Shown: positions 52,174 through 64,000 of the stretch, piece after piece
Position numbering within the stretch: position 1 is the first letter of the stretch
How the letters are laid out: every line of letters starts with the position of its first letter
Assembly (NCBI GenBank): GCA_001247695.2
Contig: LGRX02003755.1
Location: forward strand, 1-64,000
DNA from: Cymbomonas tetramitiformis
Taxonomy: Eukaryota > Chlorophyta > Pyramimonadophyceae > Pyramimonadales > Pyramimonadaceae
Direction: 5' to 3'
DNA: 64,000 nt
The notes under the pieces: generated by a model
What the model saw: the letters and a program-made list of their open reading frames with translations, nothing else
Databases searched by the model: none
Told to the model about the DNA's origin: nothing
Position numbers and translations under genes: made by a program

Positions 52174-54780
52174 GTAATCCCTTGTTACTCACCTTTGCCG
52201 GCATTCTCTGGGTTGCGACTTTGGATCACCGTAAAATATACTTCGGATGCTCTCTTCTTAGTTATGCAATGCACCAGCGCATTATCCCGAAACTCCGCCA
52301 GTTTCATGATGTACACTGTATGTTGCAGTGGCATGCAAAGAGGGTGTTTTGCAAATCGTCGGAGCAGCAGGATGCCTCAGCTATGCAGTATGGCATGCTT
52401 CTGTTGGGAAATCGCTGCAGCTTTTCTGTAGCCACGGTATCGACTTCATTATGTGACGGAATGGAACATGGTGGCGGGGTTCGGGATGGGGATTCACCAG
52501 AGGGCTGATTGAGAAGAGTTAATGATCTGAAACTGCACCGATGCATTTTCTTTATTATATGCATCTCAAATGTGTGTGAGTATAGATAGACGCCGGGTAA
52601 ATTTGAATGGGCGCCCACTTTGAATATGCCAGTGTATGTGATGCATGGGCAAGATATGATGGTCTCGATGTCGATCACGCAAGCAGTATCTTGGATCAGT
52701 GCTCCCACAAGAAGAATACTTGCTTCATGTAATAACGGCTCTAATGTTATAACGAATATGAGCACATTGAAAGCTGTGCTATCAACTATAATCGGTATTA
52801 GCACGAATATTAGCGTTGATCGCACCGAAGGTGCAACCATCCCTCCCTATTGAAAGTGGAAAGGGAGAAAACACATGCCAATCTGTTTTTCAAACTCGTC
52901 GTCCGATCAAACTGAATCGGTTTTACAACTTCAAATGAACGGAAACAATCGCAGGCCATACATTTCATGTCACATATGGCACAGGGCGCACATGTCATGC
53001 ATTTCTTTTGGTATATATGCCATATGTCACACCACTTGTCCAATACTTGAAATACAGCACGTAGAACTAGTATGCTAAACATGAAACACCCATATGATAT
53101 ATGAAATATTCAACCCAAACATAATGTGCGAATCTGCTCAATATGGACATTCAATTGTATCCTACTACTCGGGAGGGTTTTGTATGTAATACTATATATA
53201 TATATAACATCGATATAAATATGTTATATATGGGACACAAAACGTGATGTGTTAAATGTGGACAATTTATTATAATGTGTCAAATATGGGATATCGATTC
53301 GAATGGGTTAAGTATTGAACACTGATTTCTGATTATAATAATGTGTTAAATATTAGGCACCTCTAATGTAATGTTGTAATCATTGCGGAACACGTATACC
53401 ATGTGTTAGATATGCACACAAAGGTGCGAGGTAAAGTTGATACCGTACCTTGTACTAGCCGAAATGTGCATATAAAGCACCTTCGGCGCGTCGGCTGGGA
53501 GCAGCAGTTATGACAATAACATGCGCTCAAAATATAATCGACGAAACACTTCCAAACCATACTACAATATAAACCGTGTATAGGATACCACGGTCCAGGG
53601 TTTCGATATCGCGCGAGAAAATATCACGATCAACGATTTCATCCTTTCAGGACCTGCTGATTGCCTGCGCTAGTGGGAAATGTTTCAGAACAGTTTTCCA
53701 AGCGTTCCGCTCCGCGTTTTAACACTTTGGCAGCGGCAAAGATGTATTAGAAAAATGCATATTCATGTTAAATAACGCATATATAAAGCTAGGATAAACT
53801 CATATGAGCGAGGAGAACAATTTGATATGCGGGGCTTCGCGTTCTGCCCGGTAGATTGCAAGATCCCGCACATCCCCGGACCTTTTCAAAACTTTCCACC
53901 TTCTAGCATCAGCCTGCATCAGCCTGCATCAGCCAAGAAGACAACGGCATCGTGTTCAGCAGGTTCAAAATTGCTGAAAACCGTCGAGCCTGACCGGGGA
54001 AGAGTGGGGCCACCAGGCGCTATAATGCGTTTAAATCACACTCATTATCTCGCACCCGTGAGTTGCGGACTAGTGAGTGCATGACCAAAATCGGTTTTAA
54101 AGTGTGTTTGTGATACCCCAAGGGTATCGCAAACAGCTGAATGCATATTTAAGTTGTGTTCCCGTGCATAACAGCACAAAACACAGCAAATTCGCACTCA
54201 CAACGCAAAATTGCAAACGGTCACAAACTTCTTGAGAGCTCTACCCTATCGAAGATGCTCTCGGATTGGGCCTTTTTCGCCTTGCGACTGAGTGCACCAA
54301 CACAAAGCTGGATATGCTTCACTTACCCAAGTGAAGCATATATATATGTGCTCAAGAGCTCATTTGGAGCAATAGATGGATGCAAAAGCAAAACTCGTGA
54401 AGATCATTAACCTCACTGCGCAGTGAGACACCTTCCGTTGACCAATACTGGGCAACTTTGACCGTGATTTCCGGAGCCGTCCGATGTCCAAATTCACTTT
54501 TGAGACCGTGAATTGCCATATCATCTGAGATCAGTTTATATCGATAGCCGCGAGGAAATTTTGATCCGAGAAATTTTTGTTCGACCGTGTCATGCCATAC
54601 CGTGTTACCAACTGAGCTTCGCGGCCGCATGCACTAATGCGTAATGGGCATGGTCGCTTCCGCGACCATGCACTAAGGTTTTTACTAAAACAATACCGGT
54701 ATGAATATCAGCATTGCTATGATCAATCATCATTATGCTAGCGCATCGCGATGGTGCGGTAATACTTACAATATAGTAGG
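52174..54780. other. AT-rich intergenic DNA
   Basis: No gene recognised. Hairpins are visible: GTTTGTGATACCCC/AAGGGTATCGCAAAC (54107-54136), CTCACTGCGCAGTGAG (54411-54426) and GCATGGTCGCTTCCGCGACCATGC (54648-54671). AT and GA microsatellite patches occur around 53180-53240. Confidence 0.5.
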
Positions 54781-54789
54781 AGGTCAAAA

Positions 54790-55020
54790 AACGTTTTGCT
54801 TAGGAAATGTCGTTTGGGGGGCGGGTCAGGTATATGGAGCCTTTAGGCCGAATGAGTGGGGGAGGGGGTAGGAGGGAGGCTTTTGGGTTTGGGCTTTGGG
54901 CTTTGTGAAGGCTAAGGTTGTTTGAAGTACCTTTCTATATGCTTGGGGCTTTCTGGAGCATTTTCAGGGGTGGAGAGAGGGGGAGGGGGAGGGGGCTTCG
55001 GGCCTTCTGATCTTTTATTG
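54790..55020. mobile_element. G-rich element, relative of the one at 27040-30012
   Basis: Shares GTCGTTTGGGGGGCGGG, GGCTTTGGGCTTTG and, in order, TATATGCTTGGGGCTTTCTG then GAGCATTTTCAGGGGTGGAG with the flanks of the 27315-29846 LTR element. Here the last block is continuous, so this copy shows the uninterrupted target. Confidence 0.6.
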
Positions 55021-56280
55021 GGGGGAAATCCCTCAACTCCCAATACAAGCAACAACCCTAATAACCCCTAGACCGCTATTAGCCCACAGCTCAAGAGCTC
55101 TTGCCAGTTACTCGGCGAGGTGGAGACAACTCTCTATCTACGCATGACGACGCGTTGGTCTCTGGAAACGAGACTGTAAGCATGCAACGGTCTACAACCC
55201 GGACGCCCTTTTCATTTTAGAATTAGGGAGGTTGTCGAGGCACCGTTCCTGGCTTCTGCCAACGGGTCCCGTTTCCTATTGGTTATGGCCAGTGCATTTA
55301 CCGGTTCTTAAACCAGGCAAAGTAAACTGCAGATCTTGACTCTCTGCGATCACTCTCACTGCGCATGAATAGACGGTTGACACTGGACCAACTCAATCGC
55401 ACTTACTGGAATCAGCTTCCTTCGCCGCACGCGGACACACCAATAGCCGCCTAACTTCGCAGAGCCCGGAGCATGTTCCCCTTTGTTTTAGGAACCAGCG
55501 CGTGTCCGCGCAGCTTCAACCGACTTCGTGTCAAGTACGACACTAAAGGCAACGATGCCAACAACAGCTCGAAGCTCAAAACGAAGACAGCAGTTGCAGG
55601 CGGCCCACGTAAACTGGTGAGGCTTTGCCTGTTTAGGGTTTTGGCAACTTAGAGCTCCTTGCAGCACCAATTTAGGTTCCAAGTCCTTCAAAGAGGACAT
55701 CGCAAAATTACTCGATCTCGAGCGGTTTGGAAGCGAAAGTCACTTTACTGCTAGTTGCGCGAGGGTTTTGTTCAGCAAGTGTCGCATTTCAACTCGCAGC
55801 TCAATTCCAGCTGCTGGCCCGCAACCCGAAATCGGGCCTTGCGCGTTTCTCCCGAGTTGTCCTCTACATGCTGCACGCGCTATCCTCGCAAACCCCAAGA
55901 GTAATAGTCCCAGCTAGACGCATACAAGAATCTTCTGAAGTTGTTGTCCAGGTGTAGATACTCGGCCGATGCAGTTTGAGAGGCTGCTGCACGCATGTGT
56001 GCCGTGCTCACCTTTTATTCCCGAAAAGGCGGAAGGTTCATTCGTTTCAACAAAGCACACCGCGTGATTGCTCTCGTTGCTGTCGTTGCTGTTGTTGCTC
56101 GATCTTTCCGGAATGTTTTTGAGGACATAGCGTGACTCTACTGGTTTCATAATTTACAGAGGTCGCGTCAGAGCTTAGGTGACCTGCTGGTTGCAATTAT
56201 CGCGGAGTTCAGGGTCGTAGGTGAGGCGACCTAACCGGTGCACGTGATGCAGAGTTCAGGGTGGAAGTTTTGACTGCCAG
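55021..56280. other. Region upstream of the MORN/dioxygenase gene
   Basis: No clear gene. A plus-strand stretch at 55727-55957 (ARGFCSASVAFQLAAQFQLL) is open and could be a 5' exon, but nothing supports it apart from position. The acceptor TACGCAG|GTGTCG at 56310 implies at least one exon in this stretch. Confidence 0.35.
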
Positions 56281-56310
56281 CTGTTATAAGTTTCACAGGT
56301 TTGTACGCAG

Positions 56311-57885
56311 GTGTCGCGAAATATTCTAAATGCACTGAATCCTTGGAACCCATGGGCGAGGAACCCTCCGAAATTGCGGGAACCCAGCAAGCACAAGATC
56401 ACGTTCCCCGATGGATCTTCATACGAGGGCGAGATGAGGCGCGGCAAGCTAAACGGCCTTGGGGAGTGGCAGTCAGGGTCCGGCGATTCCTTCGTGGGGC
56501 AGTTCGTGAATGACGAGTTCGAGCAGGGATGCTTCACCGAGGCGTCGGGGAACAAGTTTGTGGGCGCGTTCAAAGAGGGCGCATATGATGGCGCTGGCGC
56601 ATACCTCTATGCTGACGGACGTGTGGAGGTGGGGTTGTTTAGTGAAGGAGAAGACGTGGGGGACGGTGCACGATGGAGCTCGGACGGCACGCAGGCATGG
56701 CGCACATATCGCGGGGAAGAGACACAGGAAATTTCGCTGGCGGAGGCGGACTCCATCGCCGCCGCGCTCGAATTACCAATCTTCGGAATCTACACGATCC
56801 ACACAAGTCCGGCACCAGAAATCTACGAAATCAGCGCCGACTGTCGGATACAATTGCGAGCTGCGGTGGCAGCTTTGGATCCAAACGAGGACCTGCAGGA
56901 CGTGTGCTCGACTCACATCCCGTGGTTTAACCCGCCCGGAGGTGCGGCCGGCTGGATACTCGTGCACACGCGGCAGCCGGTGGTGGATACGGCGGCTTGC
57001 GACGCTGTCATTGCTGAATGTGAGGAGAGAGCGGCCAAGACGGGCGGCTGGACGACAGAGCGGCACGAGAGCTACCCCACTACCGACGTGCCCGTGGAAT
57101 GCCTGCCGCGCACTCTGGCCTGGTTCACGGACTTGCTGCTGCCCAACCTGGCATACCCCCTATTGGCTCGTGCCTTTGGCTTCGCCGTGCCTTCCGTGTC
57201 TACCACGCAGTTGGCTGATGCCTTCCGCGTGTCGGATGCTTTTGTGGTGAAGTATGACGCAACAGCAGGACAGCGTCTACTGACTCCGCACCGCGACGGT
57301 GGTGTGTTCACATTCAATGTAGCTTTAAATGACTTGGACGACTACGAGGGTGGCGGAACATATTTCCGTGCGCTAGATGACACATATGAAAAAGGCGCTT
57401 TTGACTGCGGTATGCCCTCTTGTGCTTTTCTCGAACAATGTGGCAGTTATGAATACAACAACCGAGGCATCGAGAGCATCCCTGCAGGCAGTAAGTGACC
57501 CACATGTGGGGAGGAGACCATAGAGTACGATCGCCAATAGTGCTATAGTCCGTGTGACTGAATATCTGGAATATGTGCGTTTAAACAAGGATGTGACCAT
57601 TCATTATGTTTTGTGACTGGAATTGTGTTGTGCTCGTTGACAGCGGTTTCTGGGGGCGAAAGTTCACTGCGCTCACGGAAAGGACACATTCTTGCGCACT
57701 CCAGTGCCCTCATGCACGGTGGGCATCCGATCCGCTCAGGCGTGCGCTACGTCTTGGTCGTGTTCGTGACGGTGGAGCCTGCATATGCCGAGTGGGCAGC
57801 AGAGTTTTACGATAACGTGCGGCAGCATGATGGCCCGGAAGATCATGAATCAACCGAGGAGATGAGTGGCAATGTAGGCAAATGA
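56311..57885 (+). CDS. MORN-repeat / 2-oxoglutarate-Fe(II) dioxygenase fusion
   Basis: Exon 56311-57490 (donor GGCA|GTAAGT) and exon 57644-57885 (acceptor TTGACAG|CG) join in phase 1; a 5' exon is likely because the first begins at an acceptor. Residues about 30-130 hold four to five MORN repeats (FPDGSSYEGEMRRGKLNGLG, GNKFVGAFKEGAYDGAGAYL), which often bind membranes or lipids. A prolyl-4-hydroxylase-type domain follows: iron ligands HRD in RLLTPHRDGGVFTFNVALND and the distal histidine in SSALMHGGHPIRSGVRYVLV, whose arginine should bind 2-oxoglutarate. EGGGTYF is the usual loop between them. The second exon supplies the distal His/Arg, so both are needed for activity. Likely an oxygenase acting on protein or lipid at a membrane; the substrate is unknown. 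A shorter donor (TTCC|GTGCGC near 57367) is possible and would remove about 40 residues. Confidence 0.8.
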
Positions 57886-58803
57886 TGCACAGAGTGACGA
57901 AAGATGATATTTGAATCCTAGATTCAAGTGCACATAGTGGGACTATGGCCCCCGTTCACCAGTGATTTAATCGACAATTTGATGCTATGTTGAGATGGTG
58001 GACTCTATCACGAACCATTGTTTTGCATATAATGATGATGTGGATTGTAGGCTATATTCCAAAACTTAGAGCCTTTCACTCATCCTCATCTACTTCGCAT
58101 ATACAGAGCATGCAGTATAGGAACGAAGCGAGTATTTTTTCAGTGTGTACCATATCTGTCGGAGGAGGCCGGTTCTCATGGATTTTCCAGCAAAAATCAG
58201 ATTGTGTCCAAATCATGACAGGATGAAGACTGGCGCACACAATCGATTGTGCTATATCGGCCGCTCTGCAGTGCTGTCCAACCTGTAACCTCTGTGTGCA
58301 CGAATGCGCATGGCATATATGCGGCGCGTTATTGCTGGTGAATGAAGTTCGTGGCATGGTGTCGTACCAATATTTACATAATACGTACGTATGCGTGCTG
58401 TGCATAACTACTTTACGAATGGTACGAATTATTGTTTGCCATATCACTATTCATAACTTCCGGTCATCATCTATTATGTCAGTTTTCTTTAGTATGCGTA
58501 TTCTCTGATTTAGCGAGCGAGCCCAAACCCTGCATCCTTATCGGCCATCGTCGGTCTATCTGATTACTGGGTTACTGTACTGCACCCCGTCGTATTGAGA
58601 ACTATATGCCATCAGCACATGCTGGCATGACCACTTCCCAGTACTATCACGCTACTGTACTTCATGATGTTTTCTCTTACCACTGTTCATATTTTTCCCG
58701 GTTGCCCTAGCACAACTTTATCCCCCCGTCCCTCCCCCCGTGTCAATCGCCAATAACGTGAGCACGGTAAATAACACCATCGCCCGACATTCGCGATATA
58801 TTT
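57886..58803. other. AT-rich intergenic DNA
   Basis: No gene, repeat or RNA recognised. It includes the presumed 3' end of the dioxygenase transcript. Confidence 0.5.
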
Positions 58804-59235
58804 ATGTTGCGTATACGGCGTGATCCAAAAGAAAAACCAGCCGTCACGCACAGTTTGAGGCGGAATATCTTCATACAAATCATCTACCTAGTAGGAATTC
58901 TTGGCAATGCCAGCGCCAGCGAAGCGAGTATGCTCGAGGCCCATTGGGGGATATTCTTTATAACTTCGCCACCCACCCCCCCGTCTAATGGCAGCGATGG
59001 CGGCAAAATTTTTAAAATGCCGGTAGTCGGTTGGGGAAAACTGAACTGTAGTGTGTGTAAAGCAGTCGCGGTCGTGGCTTGCGGTCTCAACAAGCTGGGA
59101 CGACCATGGCTATGGCTGGGACGTCCCACTACTGTGAATTCCGACAGGTCCAAACAAATTCGGAACAAACGTTACACACAAACCCCCTATTCCTCGATAT
59201 CAGATCTTGTACAACCCGATAACTCGCCGAAGTGA
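58804..59235 (+). CDS. Small unrecognised open frame (143 codons)
   Basis: The ATG-started frame has a hydrophobic stretch (NIFIQIIYLVGILGNASASE) and a VCKAVAVVACGLNKL segment. It matches no family known to me. Flanking DNA is AT-rich and no splice sites were fixed. It may be chance or a fragment. Confidence 0.2.
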   Translation: MLRIRRDPKEKPAVTHSLRRNIFIQIIYLVGILGNASASEASMLEAHWGIFFITSPPTPPSNGSDGGKIFKMPVVGWGKLNCSVCKAVAVVACGLNKLGRPWLWLGRPTTVNSDRSKQIRNKRYTQTPYSSISDLVQPDNSPK

Positions 59236-59410
59236 GCTATCGGTGCTGGGACGAGGCTGGGATGAGACTCGACTAACCAACAAGAACGAGCTGGGATGAG
59301 GCTGCGACGAGCCTAGACAGCAGTCTCGACTGCCTGACGCGTCTGCCGAGACTCGATCACAAAATCATCAGCGAATTTATTCGACTGACACTCGACCGGG
59401 ACGTGAGTTA

Positions 59411-59943
59411 GGCCCATTATGCACCGAACGTTAGGCGAGACGCTCACCGGTGACGACAGCGACCACGACTGCCGGTGAGCTTTTCTGAGCGATTTCTTTA
59501 ATCGAAAGCTTTTCAGAAAATACATTCCACGCGATTTCGCATTTAAAAACCGAGCTGTCATCGAGCCTTAAAACGCATCTTTACAGAATCGCAAGTTCGG
59601 AATGGGCGATTCGAAAATGCTCTCCAGATCAGAAGCGAAGTAGTTTCCGGTGAGCTCTCGGGCCCGTCCCATTATTTTCTGGAATTTTGATCATAGGCTC
59701 CTGGTGCATTTTCTAACGCTTTGCGACGAGCTCAAGCGAGCGACCTGCAGCTCTGAAGGTTTTCAGAGCTCCAGTCTCGACGAGCGAACACCCTCACGAA
59801 TTACGGTCGCATTAAAATACAAGCCTCGGGGCGCTGTCCACGTTCTGTCATCACCGGAAGCGAAAGCCAACGAAAACGCTGCGATCATTCTGGAGGTCCA
59901 GCAGACCGCCGTCTCGCCTAACGTTCGGTACATACGATGGGCC
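59411..59943. repeat. Inverted repeat pair, possible foldback element
   Basis: GGCCCATTATGCACCGAACG...GAGACG (59411-59442) is mirrored, with a few mismatches, by CGTCTCGCCTAACGTTCGGT...GGGCC (59910-59943). The loop holds further small hairpins (CTCACCGG...CCGGTGAG near 59450-59480; CAGCTCTGAAGG/CTTTTCAGAGCT near 59750-59770). No frame or target duplication was found. Confidence 0.5.
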
Positions 59944-61250
59944 TTAGCTCTCGGACACAATCGACAATGTGCGATGGAATGCTGAAAATCGGATTTCAAA
60001 ATTTCCTCCACCTGTACGTTCGCACGTACTTTCAATGCGTACTCTCGAACTGTATATTGATTAAAGTATTGAAAATAACAATTGCGCCAACTCTCCTGCG
60101 CGATTTTGCGACAGCGACGCCGTAAATCGTAGGCCTGCAAAGGTCCTTGACGAGACGTCGTCGTCCAGGCGCGACCCATTGATAAGACGAGCGCTCGGCT
60201 GGCGCCAAGCGCTAAGAATTTCTGCTAGAATTCATATGTAGGATAATGCACATTTCCGGATCACAGACAAATCTTATGAGATGTGGCAGCTTTATTATGA
60301 TTCACTGGTGTTGCTACATCCCGAGTGCCCATTTTATCGCGTATGTATCGCCGCATGTTGGTCGAATAATACATTAAATAAGTGCACATTCTTGCTTGAC
60401 TGCCGAACTGTGAACTTTCAATTGTGCAGGTATATTTAGTTAGGTTTCCAGACGTCGGATATAAGGTTCCGGACGTCGGATATAGGCAGTGAACCCGCTT
60501 CAGAAGTCAGAATGCAGTTCCCGGTAGCGTCTGTGCATATACTGTTGGGGCGATATCCGATACCGGCAGTATACGTTTTGATGATCGCCACCACGGCAAA
60601 CTTAAGGGGAGGGAATAAAATGCGTGCGGGTATACATACACGAATATCAGGGGTGTTTATGCATATAGGCATCTCTTCCACAGACGATGCAACCTTTGAA
60701 ATTTCATTCCACGAAACTGTTGCATGTTGTTTTCGATAGACGCTCGTAACTAGTGAAAACGTGCGGGCCCTTGATGTGACGTGCGTATGCATGCTCTACG
60801 GTATCTTTCGGTATGTTTGATATGCTCAACGAGGGTGAATTCGCGTCATTGCCAAAACCTGCTCGTGTAACATTTGCATGACCTGAGTAGGAATCCACAT
60901 AGACCTCGGATATGCCAATATCAATCAATTGCATATTAGATGGCCCTGAGATCCCACGCAAGAGTGTAGCTACCCATGCAGTTAGTGTATCCTTGGGTCT
61001 TTAGAGTTCATAGAGTTTGCCACATGAAGTAAGAGCACACCATGAGCACTCTCTGCTCTACCACATTAGATAAAATATTATATTAAAAAAATAACTCAAA
61101 CAATATCAACGAATTTCCAAGGAGGGAAGATAATTGGGTCAAAACAAAACAAAACTGAGTATTCTAGTGGCACCACGGCCTCCAAGGATGTGATTGCAGT
61201 ACACATCAACCATGGCAAAACTCTGGGACCCTGGCATGTCGCATATCGTC
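59944..61250. other. AT-rich intergenic DNA
   Basis: No gene recognised. A short direct repeat of CCGGACGTCGGATATA-type sequence is visible at 60445-60485. Confidence 0.45.
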
Positions 61251-61257
61251 ATCATGA

Positions 61258-61415
61258 TCTCCATACTTCGCGGCAACCATCGAGAACCTTGCCAGGAAGG
61301 ACACTGTGGTTGACCCCTGTTACACAACATTTGACGATCCCCATATTTCGCGGCGACCATCCAGGACCTTGCCGGGAAGGACACTGTGGTTGACCCCTGT
61401 TGCACAACATTTGAT
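61258..61415. repeat. Tandem duplication of about 80 bp
   Basis: Two copies of CATACTTCGCGGCAACCATC ... TGTGGTTGACCCCTGTTACA ... ACAACATTTGA. The copies differ at a few sites. Confidence 0.8.
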
Positions 61416-61759
61416 GTCAAATAAGCAAGGCAAATTACAGGAATTTTCTGTGAGCATGATTCCTAATCTGTTCCTAAAACGACGTCAATAAGCATGCATG
61501 TTGTTCACAACTGATGTTTAACATTCAACATAACAAGGCCGCCACTGCTGCTGAAATAAAAACAACTGTGGATGTTACCCCAAAACAAATTAAAGCACTA
61601 GTTCTGAGCACCAACGTAAAATCTATAACGGTTAGAAGGGGGGGGTTGATGCCAAAATCGACTTGTAATGACAGGAACTATCACGAACATATTTATGATA
61701 GATGCCATCGGCAAACACCGCATGCAAATTTCCGGATGCAAACAGCTGTTGTCAAAATG

Positions 61760-62815
61760 GCAGGCGCAAATGGAAGTCAGCAATCCGGCCCCATGCAGCC
61801 CACAAGACGACAGTCACCGACAGAAGTCGGCAACGCCGGCCTCATGCAGCCCACATAATAACAGGCGCCGACAGAAGTCAGCAACGCCGGCCTCATCGCC
61901 CACAAGTGACGAGCACCGACAGAAGTCAGCAACTCCAGCCTCATGCAGCCCACAAGATGACAGGCACCGACAGAAGTCTAACAACGCCGGCCTCATGCAG
62001 CCACATTATAACGAAGCGATGAAGTCAGCAACGCCGGCCTCATGCAGCCACAGATGACAGCCACCGCCCAGAAGTCAGCGACGCCGGCCTCATGCAGCCC
62101 ACAGATTACAGCCATCGACAGAAGTCAGCAACTCCCAGCCTCATGCAGCCCACAAGATGACAGCACCAGGCAGTCAACCAGCCAGCCTGTACAGCCTAGA
62201 TGGCAAACCGACAGAAGTCAACAACGCCCGGCCTCATGCAGCCCACAAGATGGCAGTCATGACAGAAGTCAGCAACGCCGACCTCATGCAGCCCACAAGA
62301 TGACATGCCCGACAGAAGTCAGCAACTCCAACCTGTTCGGCCACAAGATGACAGGCACCGACAGAAGTCAACAACGCCTCATGCAACCACAAGATGACAG
62401 CCACCCGACAGAAGTCAGCAACGCCAGCCTCATGCAGCCCACAAGATGACAGGCACCGACAGAAGTCAGCAACGCCGGCCTCATAAAGCCCACAAGACGA
62501 CGACAGGCACACGACAGTCAGCAACGCCCGGCCTCCGCAAGCCCACAAACTGACAGGCACCCGACAGAAATTAGCAGCTCAGCCTCATGCAGCCCACAAG
62601 ACGACAATTACGAGAGAAGTCCGGCAACGCCGGCCTCATGCGGCCCACAAGATGAAGCAGGCACAGACAGGAAGTCAGCAAACGCCGGTCTTATGCAGCC
62701 CACAAGATGACAGGCACCGACAGAAGTCAGCAACGCCGGCCTCATGCAGCCCACAAGATGACAGGCACCGACAGAAGTCAGCAACGCCAGCCTCATGCAG
62801 CCCACAAGATGACTG
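61760..62815. repeat. 50-bp minisatellite, about 21 copies
   Basis: Unit AGAAGTCAGCAACGCCGGCC then TCATGCAGCCCACAAGATGACAGGCACCGAC, with frequent small indels. It ends about 140 bp before the minus-strand exon at 63017-62953 and so may fill the following intron. Confidence 0.9.
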
Positions 62816-62952
62816 ACGGAACAGACGAGAGAAGCCCATGATATTTCAGGTGATTCCAAAGAACATTCTTTCGTCTGAGGTGGATAGAGAGAGAGAGAGA
62901 AGTCTACGCTACAAACGGTTTCTTGAGCTTTTAATGTCATTCGTTTACTTAC

Positions 62953-63017
62953 CGAAAATGCGGCGCAGGCCGTCAACATCTTTCTCGTCCGAATCCGCGT
63001 ATTCATAACAGAGATAC
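62953..63017 (-). CDS. Single 65-bp minus-strand exon
   Basis: The acceptor GTGCTGCAG|GTATCT and strong donor TTTTCG|GTAAGT enclose YLCYEYADSDEKDVDGLRRIF. The family is unknown; the acidic YADSDEKDVDG recalls a calcium-binding loop, but this cannot be claimed. Minisatellites on both sides suggest a gene with expanded introns like those at the left end of the window. Confidence 0.4.
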
Positions 63018-63399
63018 CTGCAGCACATATGAGTAAGGGTAAGGCTCATTATCGTAGCTCGTCAAAATCAGAGGGTTAAGTCCATTGCCAAAGCATTCGT
63101 TATTGCATTTCTCAAAATACAAGGTCCTCTGATTTTCCAGTTACAGGGTGTGGCAATCCGATTTTTCAGTTAAAGGGTGTGGCCATTCACTTCTCCAGAT
63201 ACAGGGCGCAGCCCTCCATTTCTCGACATGCAGTGTGTGGTCCTCCATTTTTTGAAGTTCAGGATGCAGCCGTGCAAATCATATTTGAAAGATACACACT
63301 CAGAGATCTCATATCGAAGGTCGAGTGTTGTCTACGATCTATCGTTTAGATCTCGATGGCACAATTCCAGATATTAAAAGTACGGCATCGCCAGACGCC

Positions 63400-64000
63400 C
63401 TCTGCCGTCCCTTTATCCAAACAATGCCTTCCCTTGATCCAAGCACTGCCGCCTCTTGATCCAAGCACTGCCATCCCTTGATCCAAGCACTGCCGTCCCT
63501 TGATCCAAGCACTGCCATCCTTTGATCCATGCACTGCCGTCCCTTGATCCAAGCACCTGCCGCCTCTTGATCCAAGCACCGCCATCCACGCCAGTCCAAA
63601 GCTTTTCCGCGATCCCTTGATCCAAGCACTGCCGTCCTTTGATCCAAGCACACTGCGATCCCTTGATCCAGCACGCCATCCGCTTGATCACGCTGCCTTC
63701 CATGATTTAAGCACTGCCATCCCGCTGATCCAACTGTCATCCTTGATCCAGCACTTTACCATCCCTTGATCAACACTACCGTCCCTTGATCCAAGCACTG
63801 CTTGTCCTTGATCCAAGCACTTTCACTAGTCCCTTGATCCAAGCACTATCGTCCCATGATTAAGCACTATCGTCCCTTGATTTAGCTTACTGCCGCCTCT
63901 TGATCCAAGCACTGCCATCCCTTGATCCAAGCACTGCCGTCCCTTGATCCAAGCACTGCCGTCCCTCGATTTAAGCACTGACAATCCTTGATCAAATCAC
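63400..64000. repeat. 21-bp minisatellite running off the right edge
   Basis: About 28 copies of CCTTGATCCAAGCACTGCCG T, with variants CATCC and CCTC. Minus-strand frames through it (GSRDGSAWIKGWQCLDQ) are repeat artefacts. Confidence 0.9.

Noticed and set aside
61760..62815. CRISPR array
   Set aside because: The whole 50-bp unit repeats with no unique spacers, in a eukaryotic setting with no cas genes.

Overview
This is a eukaryotic nuclear window, and a green alga of the prasinophyte type is the best guess. The clues are GC-rich spliced genes with phase-consistent GT-AG introns, introns swollen by minisatellites, a tyrosine-recombinase retrotransposon of a kind common in green algae, and many small LTR and terminal-inverted-repeat elements. 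There are no bacterial operons, rRNA genes or CRISPR arrays. The organism call is an inference; no species marker was found.

Layout. (1) 1-9.1 kb: a minus-strand, many-exon gene for a UPF1-like superfamily 1 helicase. Four core exons join in frame, upstream exons reach to at least 8.0 kb, and the C-terminal part runs off the left edge. Its introns carry tandem repeats, two of which start exactly at an exon's 5' splice site. (2) 9.6-10.7 kb: a two-exon Tudor-like nuclear protein, minus strand. (3) 11.2-27.0 kb: a minus-strand tyrosine-recombinase retrotransposon with split direct repeats (gag, RT/RNase H, recombinase). Its recombinase gene is cut by a 10.5-kb non-coding LTR element with a 5-bp target duplication. 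(4) 27.0-41.9 kb: a nest of gag-only LTR elements. One sits inside a G-rich inverted-repeat element. Another is cut by a TA-flanked MITE. A third, on the minus strand, is cut by both a 1.6-kb hairpin-rich element and a fourth LTR element. (5) 42.2-42.5 kb: two tiny palindromic elements just upstream of a gene. (6) 42.7-52.2 kb: a plus-strand spliced gene or pair of genes. It has an N-terminal membrane anchor and acidic/helical linker, then YadA-head-like beta-roll repeats, an S74-type intramolecular chaperone domain and a coiled-coil tail. (7) 56.3-57.9 kb: a MORN-repeat / 2-oxoglutarate-Fe(II) dioxygenase fusion in two exons. (8) 57.9-64 kb: AT-rich DNA, then long minisatellites around one short minus-strand exon.

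How it fits together. The host genes are informational (helicase, Tudor), surface (adhesin-like) and enzymatic (dioxygenase), with no evident common pathway. The mobile DNA is young: the LTR pairs of most elements differ at only a few positions, and several empty sites can be reconstructed. None of the four LTR elements encodes a polymerase, so all would need enzymes supplied in trans. The two themes most worth following are minisatellites seeded at splice donors and the eukaryotic membrane-anchored S74/YadA-like protein.
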